From Bradyrhizobium monzae (GTDB taxonomy: Bacteria > Pseudomonadota > Alphaproteobacteria > Rhizobiales > Xanthobacteraceae), in the NCBI RefSeq assembly GCF_021458635.1, contig NZ_JAIRDQ010000004.1, positions 62,001 to 126,000 of the forward strand: a stretch of DNA of 64,000 bases, in the 5' to 3' direction. Within the stretch, counting starts at the first letter, position 1. The number at the start of each line of letters is the position of its first letter. This document shows positions 34,900 through 43,169 of the stretch, piece by piece. The position numbers and the translations under genes were made by a program. The notes beneath the pieces are model-generated. The model was not told where the DNA came from, did no database searches, and worked only from the letters and a program-made list of their open reading frames with translations.

Positions 34900-37116
34900 T
34901 CAGGCAGCAGCTGCCTTCTTCGGTGCAAACCGGCCGTAGAACGTTTCACCCTTCGCGGCCATCTCCTCGAGAAGCTTCGGCGGCGTGAAGCGCGAGCCGT
35001 ATTTCGCCTCGAGCTTGTGGCAGAGTTCGACGAACTTCTGCGTGCCCATGAAGTCGATGTAGGACAGCGTGCCGCCGGTGAACGGCGCGAAGCCGAAGCC
35101 GAGGATCGAGCCGACATCCGCCTCGCGCGGATCGGTGATGACGTGATCCTCCACCGTACGCGCGGCTTCTACCGCCTGCACTACCAGGAAGCGCTGCTTC
35201 AGCTCCTCGACGTCGAGCGCGTCAGGATCGAGCTGCTTCGGCTGCAGCGCGGACAAGCCCGGCCACAGGCTCTTCTGACCCTTGCCCTTCTCGGGATAGT
35301 CGTAAAAACCCTTGCTGTTCTTGCGGCCGAGCCGGCCCTGGTTCTCGACCAGCTCCACCATCAGCTTCTTCTGATCGGGGTTGATGGCGTTGGGACCGAG
35401 ATCGGCTTCGGTCGCCTTCATGATCTTGAGCCCGAGGTCGAGCGCGACTTCGTCCGAGAGTGAGAGCGGGCCGACCGGCATGCCGGCCATCTTGGCGCAG
35501 TTCTCGATCATCGCCGGCGGCACGCCTTCGAGAAACATCTCATTGCCCTCGGCGACGTAGCGGCCGACGCAGCGGTTGGCGAAGAAGCCGCGGCTGTCGT
35601 TGACGACGATCGGCGTCTTGCCGATCTGGCGAACGTAATCGAGCGCGGTCGCGAGCGCGAGATCGCCGGTGTTCTTGCCCTTGATGATCTCCACAAGCAT
35701 CATCTTCTCGACGGGCGAGAAGAAATGGATGCCGACGAACTTGCCCTGGTCCTTGAAGCCCTCGGCCAGCGAGGTGATCGGCAGCGTCGAGGTGTTCGAC
35801 GCGAAGATCACGTCGGCCTTCAGATACTCCTGCGCCTTGGCAAAGGTCTCCGCCTTGACCTTGCGGTCCTCGAACACGGCCTCGATGACGAGGTCGACGT
35901 CCTTCAGCGCAGCATAGTCCGCCGTCGGCGTGATGCGTGCGAGCAGCGCCTCGGCGTCGGTCGGCTTGGCGCGGCCCTTCTTGATCTGGTCCTCAATCAC
36001 CTTCTGCGCATGCGCCTTGCCCTTGTCGGCGCTTTCCTGGTCGCGATCGATCAGCACGACGTCGAGGCCGGCGCGAGCCGAGACGTAGCCGACGCTCGCA
36101 CCCATGAAGCCGGCGCCGATCACGGCGATCTTCTTCACCTTGGTTGCGGGCACGTCCTTCGGACGGCGCGCGCCCTTGTTCAGCTCCTGCATCGACAGGA
36201 ACAGGCTGCGGATCATCGCGGCCGCTTCCTTCGAGCGAAGCACTGAAGTGAAATAGCGCGACTCGACGCGAAGCGCGGCGTCGATCGGCAACTGCAGGCC
36301 TTCATAGACGCAGCTCATGATTGCGCGTGCGGCCGGATAGTTGTCGTAGGTCTCGCGGCGATAGATCGCGTTGCCGGCCGGGAACATCATCATGCCGGCC
36401 TTGGAGAACACGGGGCCGCCGGGCAGCTTGAAACCCTTCTCGTCCCAGGGCGCAACCGCCTTGCCGCCGCCCTTGATCCAGTCCTTCGCCGCCTTGACGA
36501 GGTCGGCGGCCGGAACGATGGCGTGGATCAGATTGAGCTGCTTGGCCTTCTCGATCGTAACAGGGTCGCCTTTGAGCAAAATCGTCATGGCGTCCTGCGG
36601 CGGCACCAACCGCGGCACGCGCTGCGTGCCGCCGGCGCCGGGGAACAAGCCGACCTTGACCTCGGGCAGGCCGAGGCGCGTCTTGGGATTCTCCGCAGCC
36701 ACGCGATAGTGGCAGCACAGCGTGATCTCGAAGCCACCGCCGAGCGCGAGGCCGTTGATCGCGGCCGCCCACGGCTTGCCTGACGTCTCGATCGAGCGAA
36801 GCACCTGCGAGAAGCGGCGGCTCTGCTCGAACAGCATCTGGTTCGCCGCGGTCTCGCCCTGCTCCTTGAAGACCTTTGCGTAGGCCTGGTTCATGCCTTC
36901 GAGCATGGACAGATCGGCGCCGGCGCAGAACGCGTCCTTGGCGGAGGTGATGACGACGCCCTTCACTGCGGCGTCAGCCGTGGTCGCCTTGACGATTGCG
37001 TCGAGCTCGCTGGTCGAGGTCTCGTCGAGCACATTCATCGAACGGCCCGGGATGTCCCAGGTGATGAGCGCGATGCCGTCGGAATCGGTCTCAACCTTGA
37101 AGTTCTTGTAAGCCAT
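34900..37116 (-). CDS. fadJ: Fatty-acid oxidation multienzyme: enoyl-CoA hydratase / 3-hydroxyacyl-CoA dehydrogenase
   Basis: 738 residues, the usual size. The N-terminal crotonase domain (about 1-200) has [11 protein letters not shown] and [16 protein letters not shown], the oxyanion-hole and active-site regions. The dehydrogenase domain starts near 325 with the NAD-binding [21 protein letters not shown], continues with [10 protein letters not shown] and the catalytic [11 protein letters not shown], and ends with the two helical 3HCDH modules ([18 protein letters not shown] and [16 protein letters not shown]). It hydrates trans-2-enoyl-CoA and oxidises the 3-hydroxyacyl-CoA formed. It is the last gene of the operon with thiolase and acyl-CoA dehydrogenase. 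Confidence 0.96.
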   Translation of the reverse strand: MAYKNFKVETDSDGIALITWDIPGRSMNVLDETSTSELDAIVKATTADAAVKGVVITSAKDAFCAGADLSMLEGMNQAYAKVFKEQGETAANQMLFEQSRRFSQVLRSIETSGKPWAAAINGLALGGGFEITLCCHYRVAAENPKTRLGLPEVKVGLFPGAGGTQRVPRLVPPQDAMTILLKGDPVTIEKAKQLNLIHAIVPAADLVKAAKDWIKGGGKAVAPWDEKGFKLPGGPVFSKAGMMMFPAGNAIYRRETYDNYPAARAIMSCVYEGLQLPIDAALRVESRYFTSVLRSKEAAAMIRSLFLSMQELNKGARRPKDVPATKVKKIAVIGAGFMGASVGYVSARAGLDVVLIDRDQESADKGKAHAQKVIEDQIKKGRAKPTDAEALLARITPTADYAALKDVDLVIEAVFEDRKVKAETFAKAQEYLKADVIFASNTSTLPITSLAEGFKDQGKFVGIHFFSPVEKMMLVEIIKGKNTGDLALATALDYVRQIGKTPIVVNDSRGFFANRCVGRYVAEGNEMFLEGVPPAMIENCAKMAGMPVGPLSLSDEVALDLGLKIMKATEADLGPNAINPDQKKLMVELVENQGRLGRKNSKGFYDYPEKGKGQKSLWPGLSALQPKQLDPDALDVEELKQRFLVVQAVEAARTVEDHVITDPREADVGSILGFGFAPFTGGTLSYIDFMGTQKFVELCHKLEAKYGSRFTPPKLLEEMAAKGETFYGRFAPKKAAAA

Positions 37117-37134
37117 GTTGGTTGCTCCCTACCC

Positions 37135-38343
37135 TTAGACGCGCTCGATGATGGTCGCGGTGCCCATGCCGCCGCCGATGCACAGCGTCACCAGGGCGGT
37201 GGACTTGTTGGTGCGCTCGAGCTCGTCGAGCACGGTGCCCAAAATCATCGCGCCGGTGGCGCCAAGGGGATGGCCGAGCGCGATGGCGCCGCCATTGACG
37301 TTGATCTTGGCGTTGTCGATGTCGAAGGCCTGGATGTAGCGCAGCACCACGGAGGCGAAGGCCTCGTTGAGCTCAAACAGGTCGATATCCGACTTCTTCA
37401 TGCCGGAACGCGCGAACAGCTTTTCGGTGACGTCAACCGGACCAGTCAGCATCATCGCCGGCTCCGAGCCGATGTTGGCAAACGCGCGGATTTTTGCGCG
37501 CGGCTTGAGGCCATACTTCGCGCCCGCGTCCTTGCTGCCGAGCAGGACGGCGCCGGCGCCATCAACGATACCCGACGAATTGCCGGCGTGATGCACATAG
37601 TTGACGCGCTCGATCTCGGGATGCGACTGCACCGCGACACCGTCAAAGCCGCCCATCTGCGCCATCATCGTGAACGACGGCTGCAGCTGCGCCAGCGACT
37701 GCATCGTCGTCGAAGGACGCATGTGCTCGTCCTTGGCGAGGATGGTGAGGCCGTTGATGTCCTTCACCGGCACGACCGACTTGTTGAAGCGGCCTTCATC
37801 CCAGGACTTCGCCGCGCGTTGCTGGCTCTGCACCGCGTAGGCGTCGACGTCGTCGCGCGAGAAGCCGTATTTGGTGGCGATCAGGTCAGCCGAAACGCCC
37901 TGCGGCATGAAATAAGCTGGGACCGCCATCGAGGGATCCATCGGCCAGGCGCCGCCGGAGGCGCCGATGCCGACGCGGCTCATCGATTCGGCGCCGCCGC
38001 CGATCACGAGTTCATGCTGGCCGCTCATCACCTGCGCGGCCGCAAAGTTCACGGCGTCGAGGCCGGAGGCACAGAAGCGGCTGATCTGCACGCCGGGGAC
38101 GGCTTCACCGAGACCTGCCTTGAGCGCGGCAAAGCGCGCGATGTCGGAGCCGGCCTCACCGACCGGATCGACCACGCCGAGAATGACGTCATCGACGGAA
38201 TCTTCCGGCAAATTGTTGCGGTCCTTCAGCGCCTTCAGCGGCACGGTGGCGAGCGCCAGGGCGGTGACTTCGTGCAGCGCGCCGTCCGCCTTGCCGCGGC
38301 CGCGGGGGGTGCGAACGTGATCGTAGATGAATGCCTCAGGCAT
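37135..38343 (-). CDS. fadA: Acetyl-CoA C-acyltransferase (thiolase, beta-oxidation)
   Basis: 402 residues. The nucleophilic cysteine is C91 in [11 protein letters not shown]; the second set of residues is in GHPLGATGA (His) and CIGGGMGTA (second Cys). NEAFASVVL is also conserved. It cleaves 3-ketoacyl-CoA to acetyl-CoA and a shortened acyl-CoA; a biosynthetic acetoacetyl-CoA role is less likely given the neighbours. It lies 18 bp upstream of the hydratase/dehydrogenase gene, so the two subunits of the trifunctional complex are made together. Confidence 0.95.
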   Translation of the reverse strand: MPEAFIYDHVRTPRGRGKADGALHEVTALALATVPLKALKDRNNLPEDSVDDVILGVVDPVGEAGSDIARFAALKAGLGEAVPGVQISRFCASGLDAVNFAAAQVMSGQHELVIGGGAESMSRVGIGASGGAWPMDPSMAVPAYFMPQGVSADLIATKYGFSRDDVDAYAVQSQQRAAKSWDEGRFNKSVVPVKDINGLTILAKDEHMRPSTTMQSLAQLQPSFTMMAQMGGFDGVAVQSHPEIERVNYVHHAGNSSGIVDGAGAVLLGSKDAGAKYGLKPRAKIRAFANIGSEPAMMLTGPVDVTEKLFARSGMKKSDIDLFELNEAFASVVLRYIQAFDIDNAKINVNGGAIALGHPLGATGAMILGTVLDELERTNKSTALVTLCIGGGMGTATIIERV

Positions 38344-38391
38344 GACGCCCTCCTGATCTGTTGTTCGAATCTTGATAGTGCGGAAGCAGGC

Positions 38392-40182
38392 TCAGAACGC
38401 TTCCGCCGGCAGTTCCATGATGGTGGCGCAGCCGGACTGGATGCGCGCGAGATTGGCCGCGGTTTCCGGCAGCATCCGCTCCATGAAGAAACGGCCGGTC
38501 ACGAGCTTGGTCGAGAGATAGGGCGTCGCCCCGCTGGCGGCAATCTTGGCATTCGTCACCTTCGCCATCTTCGCCCACATATAGCCAAGCGCGACGAAGC
38601 CGAAGAGATGCAGATAGTCGGTCGCAGCGGCGCCGGCATTGTCGGGCTTCGCCATCGCGTTCTGCATCAGCCAGGTCGTGGCCTGCTGCAGATGGCCGAG
38701 CGAGGCCGAGAGCGGGGTGATGAAAGGCTTCAGCGCCTCGTCGCCGCCGTTCTCCTTGGCGAAGGCCATGACCTCGCCGAAGAACGCCATGATGGCGCGG
38801 CCGCCGTCGCGCGGCAGCTTGCGGCCGACGAGGTCGAGCGCCTGGATGCCGTTGGCGCCTTCGTAGATCATGGCGATGCGGGCATCGCGCACGAACTGCT
38901 CCATGCCCTGCTCGGCGATGTAGCCGTGACCGCCATACATCTGCTGCGCCTGCACCGCGTTGGCAAAACCGTACTCGGTGAGGAAGCCTTTCAGCACCGG
39001 CGTCATCAAGCCCATGTGATCGTCGGCGGCCTGGCGATCCTTCGGATCCTCGGAGCGATGGGCGACGTCGCTCTTCAGCGCGGTCCACATCACGAAGGCG
39101 CGCGCGGCCTCGTTGAAGGCGCGGATCGACAGCAGCGTCCGGCGCACGTCGGGATGCACGATGATCGGGTCGGCCGGCTTGTCCGGCGCCTTCACGCCGG
39201 TCAGCGAACGACCCTGGATGCGCTCGCGGGCATAGGCGACCGCGTTCTGATAGGCGACCTCGGACTGCGCGAGACCCTGAACCGCGACGCCGAGGCGGGC
39301 CTCGTTCATCATCACGAACATGCCCTGCATGCCCTTGTTCTCTTCGCCGATCAGCCAGCCGGTGGCGCTGTCGTAGTTCATCACGCAGGTCGAATTGCCG
39401 TGGATGCCCATCTTGTGCTCGATCGAGCCGCAGACGACGCCATTGCGGGCGCCCACCGAACCGTCGGCATTCACCAGGAATTTCGGCACCACGAACAGCG
39501 AGACGCCCTTGATGCCCGCAGGTGCGCCCTCGATGCGGGCGAGCACGAGGTGGATGATGTTCGGAGCGAGGTCATGCTCGCCGGCCGAGATGAAGATCTT
39601 GGTGCCCGTGATCTTGAAGCTGCCGTCGGCCTGGCGCACCGCCTTGGTGCGGAGCATGCCGAGGTCGGTGCCGCACTGCGGTTCGGTCAGATTCATGGTG
39701 CCGGTCCATTCGCCCGCCACCATCTTCGGCACGTAGGTCTGCTTCTGCTCCGGCGAGCCATGAACGATCAGCGCCGCGGTCGCGCCCATGGTGAGGCCGC
39801 CATACATCGAGAACGCCATGTTGGCGGAGATCTGGAATTCGTTGACCGCCTGGCTCAGCGTCACCGGCAGGCCCTGGCCGCCGAACTCGGTCGGAGCCGA
39901 CAGACCGAGCCAGCCGCCCTCGGCCACCTGCTTGAAGGCGTCCTTGAAGCCCTTCGGGGTGGTGACGCTGCCGTCCTCGGCGCGCTTGCAGCCTTCGAGA
40001 TCGCCGACGCGATTGAGCGGCTGCAGCACCTCTTCGGCGAGCTTGGCGGCTTCGCCCAAGATGGCCTCGCGTACGTCGCTCGACGCGTCGGAGAAGCCGG
40101 CGAGATTGTCGTAGCGGTCGATCTGGAAGACGTCGTTGAGCAGGAAGTTCACGTCTTCGACGGGGGCTTTATAGATCGGCAT
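38392..40182 (-). CDS. Acyl-CoA dehydrogenase (long form, C-terminal extension)
   Basis: 596 residues, longer than medium-chain enzymes (about 380) and typical of the alphaproteobacterial class with an N-terminal ACDH_N segment (MPIYKAPVEDVNFLLNDVFQ) and a C-terminal extension. FAD-binding and active-site parts are visible: MNLTEPQCGTDLGMLRTKA, FKITGTKIFISAGEHD, and MYGGHGYIAEQGMEQFVRD in the helical domain. IYEGANGIQALDLVGRKL is a signature of this subfamily. It makes the first oxidation step of fatty acid breakdown. Its ATG follows GGAGACC. It is first of the three fad genes after the NTF2-like gene. Confidence 0.94.
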   Translation of the reverse strand: MPIYKAPVEDVNFLLNDVFQIDRYDNLAGFSDASSDVREAILGEAAKLAEEVLQPLNRVGDLEGCKRAEDGSVTTPKGFKDAFKQVAEGGWLGLSAPTEFGGQGLPVTLSQAVNEFQISANMAFSMYGGLTMGATAALIVHGSPEQKQTYVPKMVAGEWTGTMNLTEPQCGTDLGMLRTKAVRQADGSFKITGTKIFISAGEHDLAPNIIHLVLARIEGAPAGIKGVSLFVVPKFLVNADGSVGARNGVVCGSIEHKMGIHGNSTCVMNYDSATGWLIGEENKGMQGMFVMMNEARLGVAVQGLAQSEVAYQNAVAYARERIQGRSLTGVKAPDKPADPIIVHPDVRRTLLSIRAFNEAARAFVMWTALKSDVAHRSEDPKDRQAADDHMGLMTPVLKGFLTEYGFANAVQAQQMYGGHGYIAEQGMEQFVRDARIAMIYEGANGIQALDLVGRKLPRDGGRAIMAFFGEVMAFAKENGGDEALKPFITPLSASLGHLQQATTWLMQNAMAKPDNAGAAATDYLHLFGFVALGYMWAKMAKVTNAKIAASGATPYLSTKLVTGRFFMERMLPETAANLARIQSGCATIMELPAEAF

Positions 40183-40219
40183 TGCGGTCTCCCGGCATGG
40201 CGCTCGGAAATGGGGAAAT

Positions 40220-40603
40220 CTACGATTGGGCGGCGAGCTGCTCCGCCATCAGGCGGTGCAGCATGTTGATGGCCTTGAGCGGACGCACCATCACCTTGAA
40301 ATTTGTGATTCGTCCCTCGGCATCGAAGGCAATGATGTCGACGCCGTTGATCTCGATGCCGTCGATGACGTTCTTGAATTCGAGCACGGCGCCGTCGGCG
40401 CTTGTCCACTCGCCGACATAGCTGAAGCCGGGACCGCCGAGCACCTTCTCGGCGCTGGCGAGATATTTGAAGGTGATGTCGCGCCCGCGCTGCGGCGAAT
40501 GCACGACAGGGCTTTCGAACACGGCGTCAGGATGGAGCAGGTCCCAGAGCGCGTTGCGGTCGTGGGACTTCATGAAGGCGTACCAGGAGTCGAGGCCGGT
40601 CAT
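40220..40603 (-). CDS. NTF2-like / SnoaL-type protein at the head of the fad operon
   Basis: 127 residues. MTGLDSWYAFMKSHDRNALW and DLLHPDAVFESPVVHSPQRG make the typical N-terminal helix and first strands of the NTF2 fold, with DITFKYLASAEKVLGG after it. It resembles small polyketide-cyclase-like proteins of unknown ligand. GGGAGGGA about 8-10 bases before the ATG is a strong ribosome site. Only 37 bp separate it from the acyl-CoA dehydrogenase gene, so it is probably the first gene of the beta-oxidation operon and under the control of the divergent PadR regulator. Confidence 0.85.
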   Translation of the reverse strand: MTGLDSWYAFMKSHDRNALWDLLHPDAVFESPVVHSPQRGRDITFKYLASAEKVLGGPGFSYVGEWTSADGAVLEFKNVIDGIEINGVDIIAFDAEGRITNFKVMVRPLKAINMLHRLMAEQLAAQS

Positions 40604-40752
40604 TGTCAGGGTCCCTCCCGTGGATCAAAGGCCTTGAATCAAAGATCTTGGCAAAAACTCGGAAACAACCCCATGCACAGTAGCGAGGAGGTTGATTCCG
40701 CTGGGCTTTCTGGTCGGTTCCGAGCCCGACTCGGGACCACCCCATATGCACA

Positions 40753-40780
40753 TTGACGCATATGCGTCGATGCGCATAAA
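40753..40780 (+). promoter_or_regulatory. padR promoter overlapped by palindromic operator
   Basis: TTGACG (40753-40758) and CATAAA (40775-40780), 16 bases apart, make a plausible promoter. The perfect 14-bp palindrome GACGCATATGCGTC (40755-40768) starts inside the -35 box, and TATGCG (40761-40766) also pairs with CGCATA (40773-40778). Such overlapping dyads suit autorepression by PadR. Confidence 0.6.
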
Positions 40781-40819
40781 GTCAAGCTGCTAGGTTAAGG
40801 TCACAGGGAGGCAGGTCAC

Positions 40820-41410
40820 ATGGCGCTGGGCGACGCGATCCTCGCATGCCTGACGGAACGTCCGATGACGGGCTACGAGCTCGCCAAGACATTCGATTCC
40901 TCGATCGGCTTCTTTTGGAAGGCCGACCACCAGCAGATCTATCGCGAACTCTCCAAGCTGCGCGACCGCGGCTACATCCAGGGCCGTGAGGTCGTCCAGT
41001 CCGGCAAGCCCAACAAGCTCATTTATACGCTCACTCCGGAAGGACGAACAGCGCTGCGGCACTGGGCCGCGCGGCCGAGCACCCCGCCCTCGATCAAGGA
41101 CGACCTGCTGGTCCGGCTGCATGCCCTCGACAGCATCGACATCGAGCCGATCCGCACCGATCTGATGGACCGCCTGGAGCATCACCGTGACCGGCACGAG
41201 AACTACGAGCGGATCCTGAAGAAGCGTTTTCCCGAAGGGACGGCATCTGATGTGCTCGACCTCGGCAATCTGCTGCTGCTCCGCCTCGGCGCGCGGCACG
41301 AGCAGATGGTCGCGGACTTTTGCGAAGAGGCGCTCGAGGCGCTGTCGACGATGAGCGGCAAGGCCATTGTGTTGCCGATCGAGGACAGCAAGCGTGAGGG
41401 TAAGGGCTAA
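40820..41410 (+). CDS. PadR-family transcriptional regulator
   Basis: 196 residues. The N-terminal winged helix has the PadR signature: ILACLTERPMTGYELAKTFD, then FFWKADHQQIYRELSKLRDR and GYIQGREVVQSGKPNKLIYT, where Y-x-L-T-x-E-G-R closes the wing. The C-terminal helical part (PadR_C, Vir-like) follows with LLVRLHALDSIDIEPIR. It is divergent from the beta-oxidation operon, and the intergenic stretch carries a strong palindrome, so control of the fad genes and of itself is likely. Known PadR ligands are phenolics, but acyl-CoA or fatty acids would fit here; this is inference. Confidence 0.93.
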   Translation: MALGDAILACLTERPMTGYELAKTFDSSIGFFWKADHQQIYRELSKLRDRGYIQGREVVQSGKPNKLIYTLTPEGRTALRHWAARPSTPPSIKDDLLVRLHALDSIDIEPIRTDLMDRLEHHRDRHENYERILKKRFPEGTASDVLDLGNLLLLRLGARHEQMVADFCEEALEALSTMSGKAIVLPIEDSKREGKG

Positions 41411-41513
41411 TCATCCGACTTGCTGAGACACCGCCGAAGGCAGCCCGGCGGGCCCAGACCTGATTTGAATCCCGGACATCCGGGCCGCCAACCGATCGGG
41501 CCGACGGCGCGGG

Positions 41514-41912
41514 TCACGGCGTCCGCGAAGGGTCGATTCCCTCGATGCGGGCCTTGAACTCGGGGCACTCGACCAGCGGCGTGTGCGTGCAGATCGCAGC
41601 GTGCCTGAGGCTGTCACGCATGCGGGTCAGGCGGGAAATCTCCTGATCGAGTTCCTCGGCTCGCTCGGCCATTCGCGCGCGCAGCACGGTGTCACTCGGC
41701 GTCGCAACGAGAAATCGTCCGATTTGTGCGAGCGAGAACCCCGCCAGTCTCGCACAGCTTATGAGAGCCAGCCGGCCCAGCGTGCCCGCATCATAAGTGC
41801 GGCGCAGGCCATTGCGCCCGCTCGATTCGATCAAGCCACGCCGTTCGTAGAACCGGAGCGCGGAGGGCGCGAGCCCCGATCGGCGGGCGACCTCGGCGAT
41901 GTCCAACAGCAT
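41514..41912 (-). CDS. MerR-family regulator with C-x7-C pair
   Basis: 132 residues from the ATG at 41912, with AAGGGGG 7-8 bases before it (the ATG five bases earlier is out of frame). The MerR winged helix is clear: LLDIAEVARRSGLAPSALRF, then YERRGLIESSGRNGLRRTYD. A long dimerisation helix leads to ICTHTPLVECPEF, where C108 and C116 are seven residues apart, the spacing of the CueR metal loop. This does not prove metal binding, since similar pairs occur in other MerR relatives. It is divergent from the esterase gene at 41994 and a dyad lies between them. Confidence 0.9.
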   Translation of the reverse strand: MLLDIAEVARRSGLAPSALRFYERRGLIESSGRNGLRRTYDAGTLGRLALISCARLAGFSLAQIGRFLVATPSDTVLRARMAERAEELDQEISRLTRMRDSLRHAAICTHTPLVECPEFKARIEGIDPSRTP

Positions 41913-41923
41913 CCCATGCCCCC

Positions 41924-41954
41924 TTGACTTGAACTGCACTTCAAGTGGCACGGT
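41924..41954 (+). promoter_or_regulatory. Candidate MerR operator and long-spacer promoter for the esterase gene
   Basis: ACTTGAA (41927-41933) and TTCAAGT (41940-41946) form a perfect dyad around CTGCAC. TTGACT (41924-41929) would be a -35 box; a spacer of 19 bases would place a weak -10 (CACGGT) at 41949-41954. A dyad between widely spaced boxes is the MerR pattern. Confidence 0.45.
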
Positions 41955-41993
41955 CCCCGCCCTCACGTCAATTGAATTTCGGAGATCATCGTC

Positions 41994-42920
41994 ATGACAT
42001 TGCATCCACAGGTCGAAGCGCACCTCAAGCGGCTCGCTGGAACGCGCTTCGCCGATCTACACAAACTGTCCCCGGACCAGGTGCGCGCCGGAATGCGGCA
42101 AATGTCCAGCGCTCTGGGCGAGCCCGAACCGGTCGCGCAAGTCGAGGATCACACGATCCAAACAGACGCAGGCGATTGTCCCATTCGCGTGTATCGCCCG
42201 GCTCCCGGCAAGGTCCGTCCCATCATCGTCTTCTTTCACGGCGGAGGCTTCGTGCTTGGCGATCTCGACACCCATGACGGACTCGCACGCGCCCTAGCGA
42301 ACGCCACAGGGAACATCGTGGTTTCGGTCAACTATCCGCTCGCGCCCGAAAACAAGTATCCCGCCGCGCGCAACGCAGCTTACGCGGCAACCCGATGGAT
42401 CGCCGAGCATGCAACCGAGATCGGCGGCGACGCCTCGCGGCTGGCGGTCGCCGGAGACAGCGCAGGAGGGAATTTGGCCGCAGTCGTCGCACTGATGGCG
42501 AGGGATGCGGGTGCGCCCAAGATCGCCCTTCAGCTGCTGATCTATCCCGATCTCGACTTCCGGCGAACAAACGTGTCGATCCGGGAGTTCGCAGGAAAAT
42601 GGGGCAACATCAGCCGCGAAACGCAGGGCTGGTTCATGAACCAGTACCTCAACAACGAGGAGGAGAAGCTCGACCCTCTGGTGTCGCCCTTGCTTGCGCC
42701 GAGCGTGGCGGGCGTGCCTCGGGCATTCATCATCACCGCCGAATACGACGCCCTGCGCGACGAGGGAGAAGCATATGGCCAGCGGCTCCAGGACGCCGGC
42801 GTCGAAGCCGTCGTACGGCGGTACGACGGAATGATCCATGAATTCCTGCGATGGCCGTTCGACGGCAGCAGGCAAGCATTGCGGGACGCTGCGGACGCCT
42901 TGGCGGCCGCCCTGGCCTGA
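41994..42920 (+). CDS. HSL-family esterase/lipase (alpha/beta hydrolase)
   Basis: 308 residues. The hormone-sensitive-lipase class is shown by the oxyanion motif HGGG at 82-85 (FFHGGGFVLGD) and the nucleophile S156 in GDSAGGNLAAV. The catalytic Asp is in AEYDALRDEGEAY and the His in DGMIHEFLRW. The enzyme should hydrolyse short acyl esters in the cytoplasm; the natural substrate is unknown. No signal peptide is seen. It is divergent from the MerR-type regulator, with an operator-like dyad between, so it may be induced by the ligand of that regulator. Confidence 0.93.
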   Translation: MTLHPQVEAHLKRLAGTRFADLHKLSPDQVRAGMRQMSSALGEPEPVAQVEDHTIQTDAGDCPIRVYRPAPGKVRPIIVFFHGGGFVLGDLDTHDGLARALANATGNIVVSVNYPLAPENKYPAARNAAYAATRWIAEHATEIGGDASRLAVAGDSAGGNLAAVVALMARDAGAPKIALQLLIYPDLDFRRTNVSIREFAGKWGNISRETQGWFMNQYLNNEEEKLDPLVSPLLAPSVAGVPRAFIITAEYDALRDEGEAYGQRLQDAGVEAVVRRYDGMIHEFLRWPFDGSRQALRDAADALAAALA

Positions 42921-42943
42921 TCTTCGAGTTGTCCGAGCGAGCT

Positions 42944-42978
42944 GCCCGGCGCTGCGTTCGAAGAGCGCAGCGCCGGGC
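42944..42978 (+). terminator. 13-bp perfect hairpin after the esterase gene
   Basis: GCCCGGCGCTGCG at 42944-42956 pairs with 42966-42978 around a 9-base loop, 24 bp after the stop. No T-run follows directly, so termination may be weak. Confidence 0.5.
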
Positions 42979-43027
42979 GGCCCCCCGGTTCCCGCCGCCC
43001 AACTTTAAGACACCGGCGACGCATTCC

Positions 43028-43042
43028 TTAACCCGTTATTTA
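43028..43042 (+). promoter_or_regulatory. CtrA-like box upstream of the PodJ-like gene
   Basis: TTAA-N7-TTTA at 43028-43042 differs by one base from the full CtrA consensus TTAA-N7-TTAA. Two GANTC sites, the CcrM methylation target, lie at 43149-43153 and 43165-43169, the second ending at the base before the ATG. Confidence 0.4.
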
Positions 43043-43169
43043 CCGTAACAGGAAAAAGTCGGTTTTCGAGGCAGACGACCCGCGCCAAATCCGATTGTCT
43101 TAACAACCGGCACGTGTGGGGAGACTGGACGCGCCGGGTGGGGCGCCGGAGTCGGAACCGGACAGAGTC

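Noticed and set aside
37270..40269. A 999-codon open frame on the plus strand, and similar long open frames opposite ctaD, the MFS gene, thrC and the helicase gene
   Set aside because: They lie fully antisense to well-supported enzyme genes, have Arg/His/Asp-rich translations without domains, and are expected by chance in GC-rich DNA.
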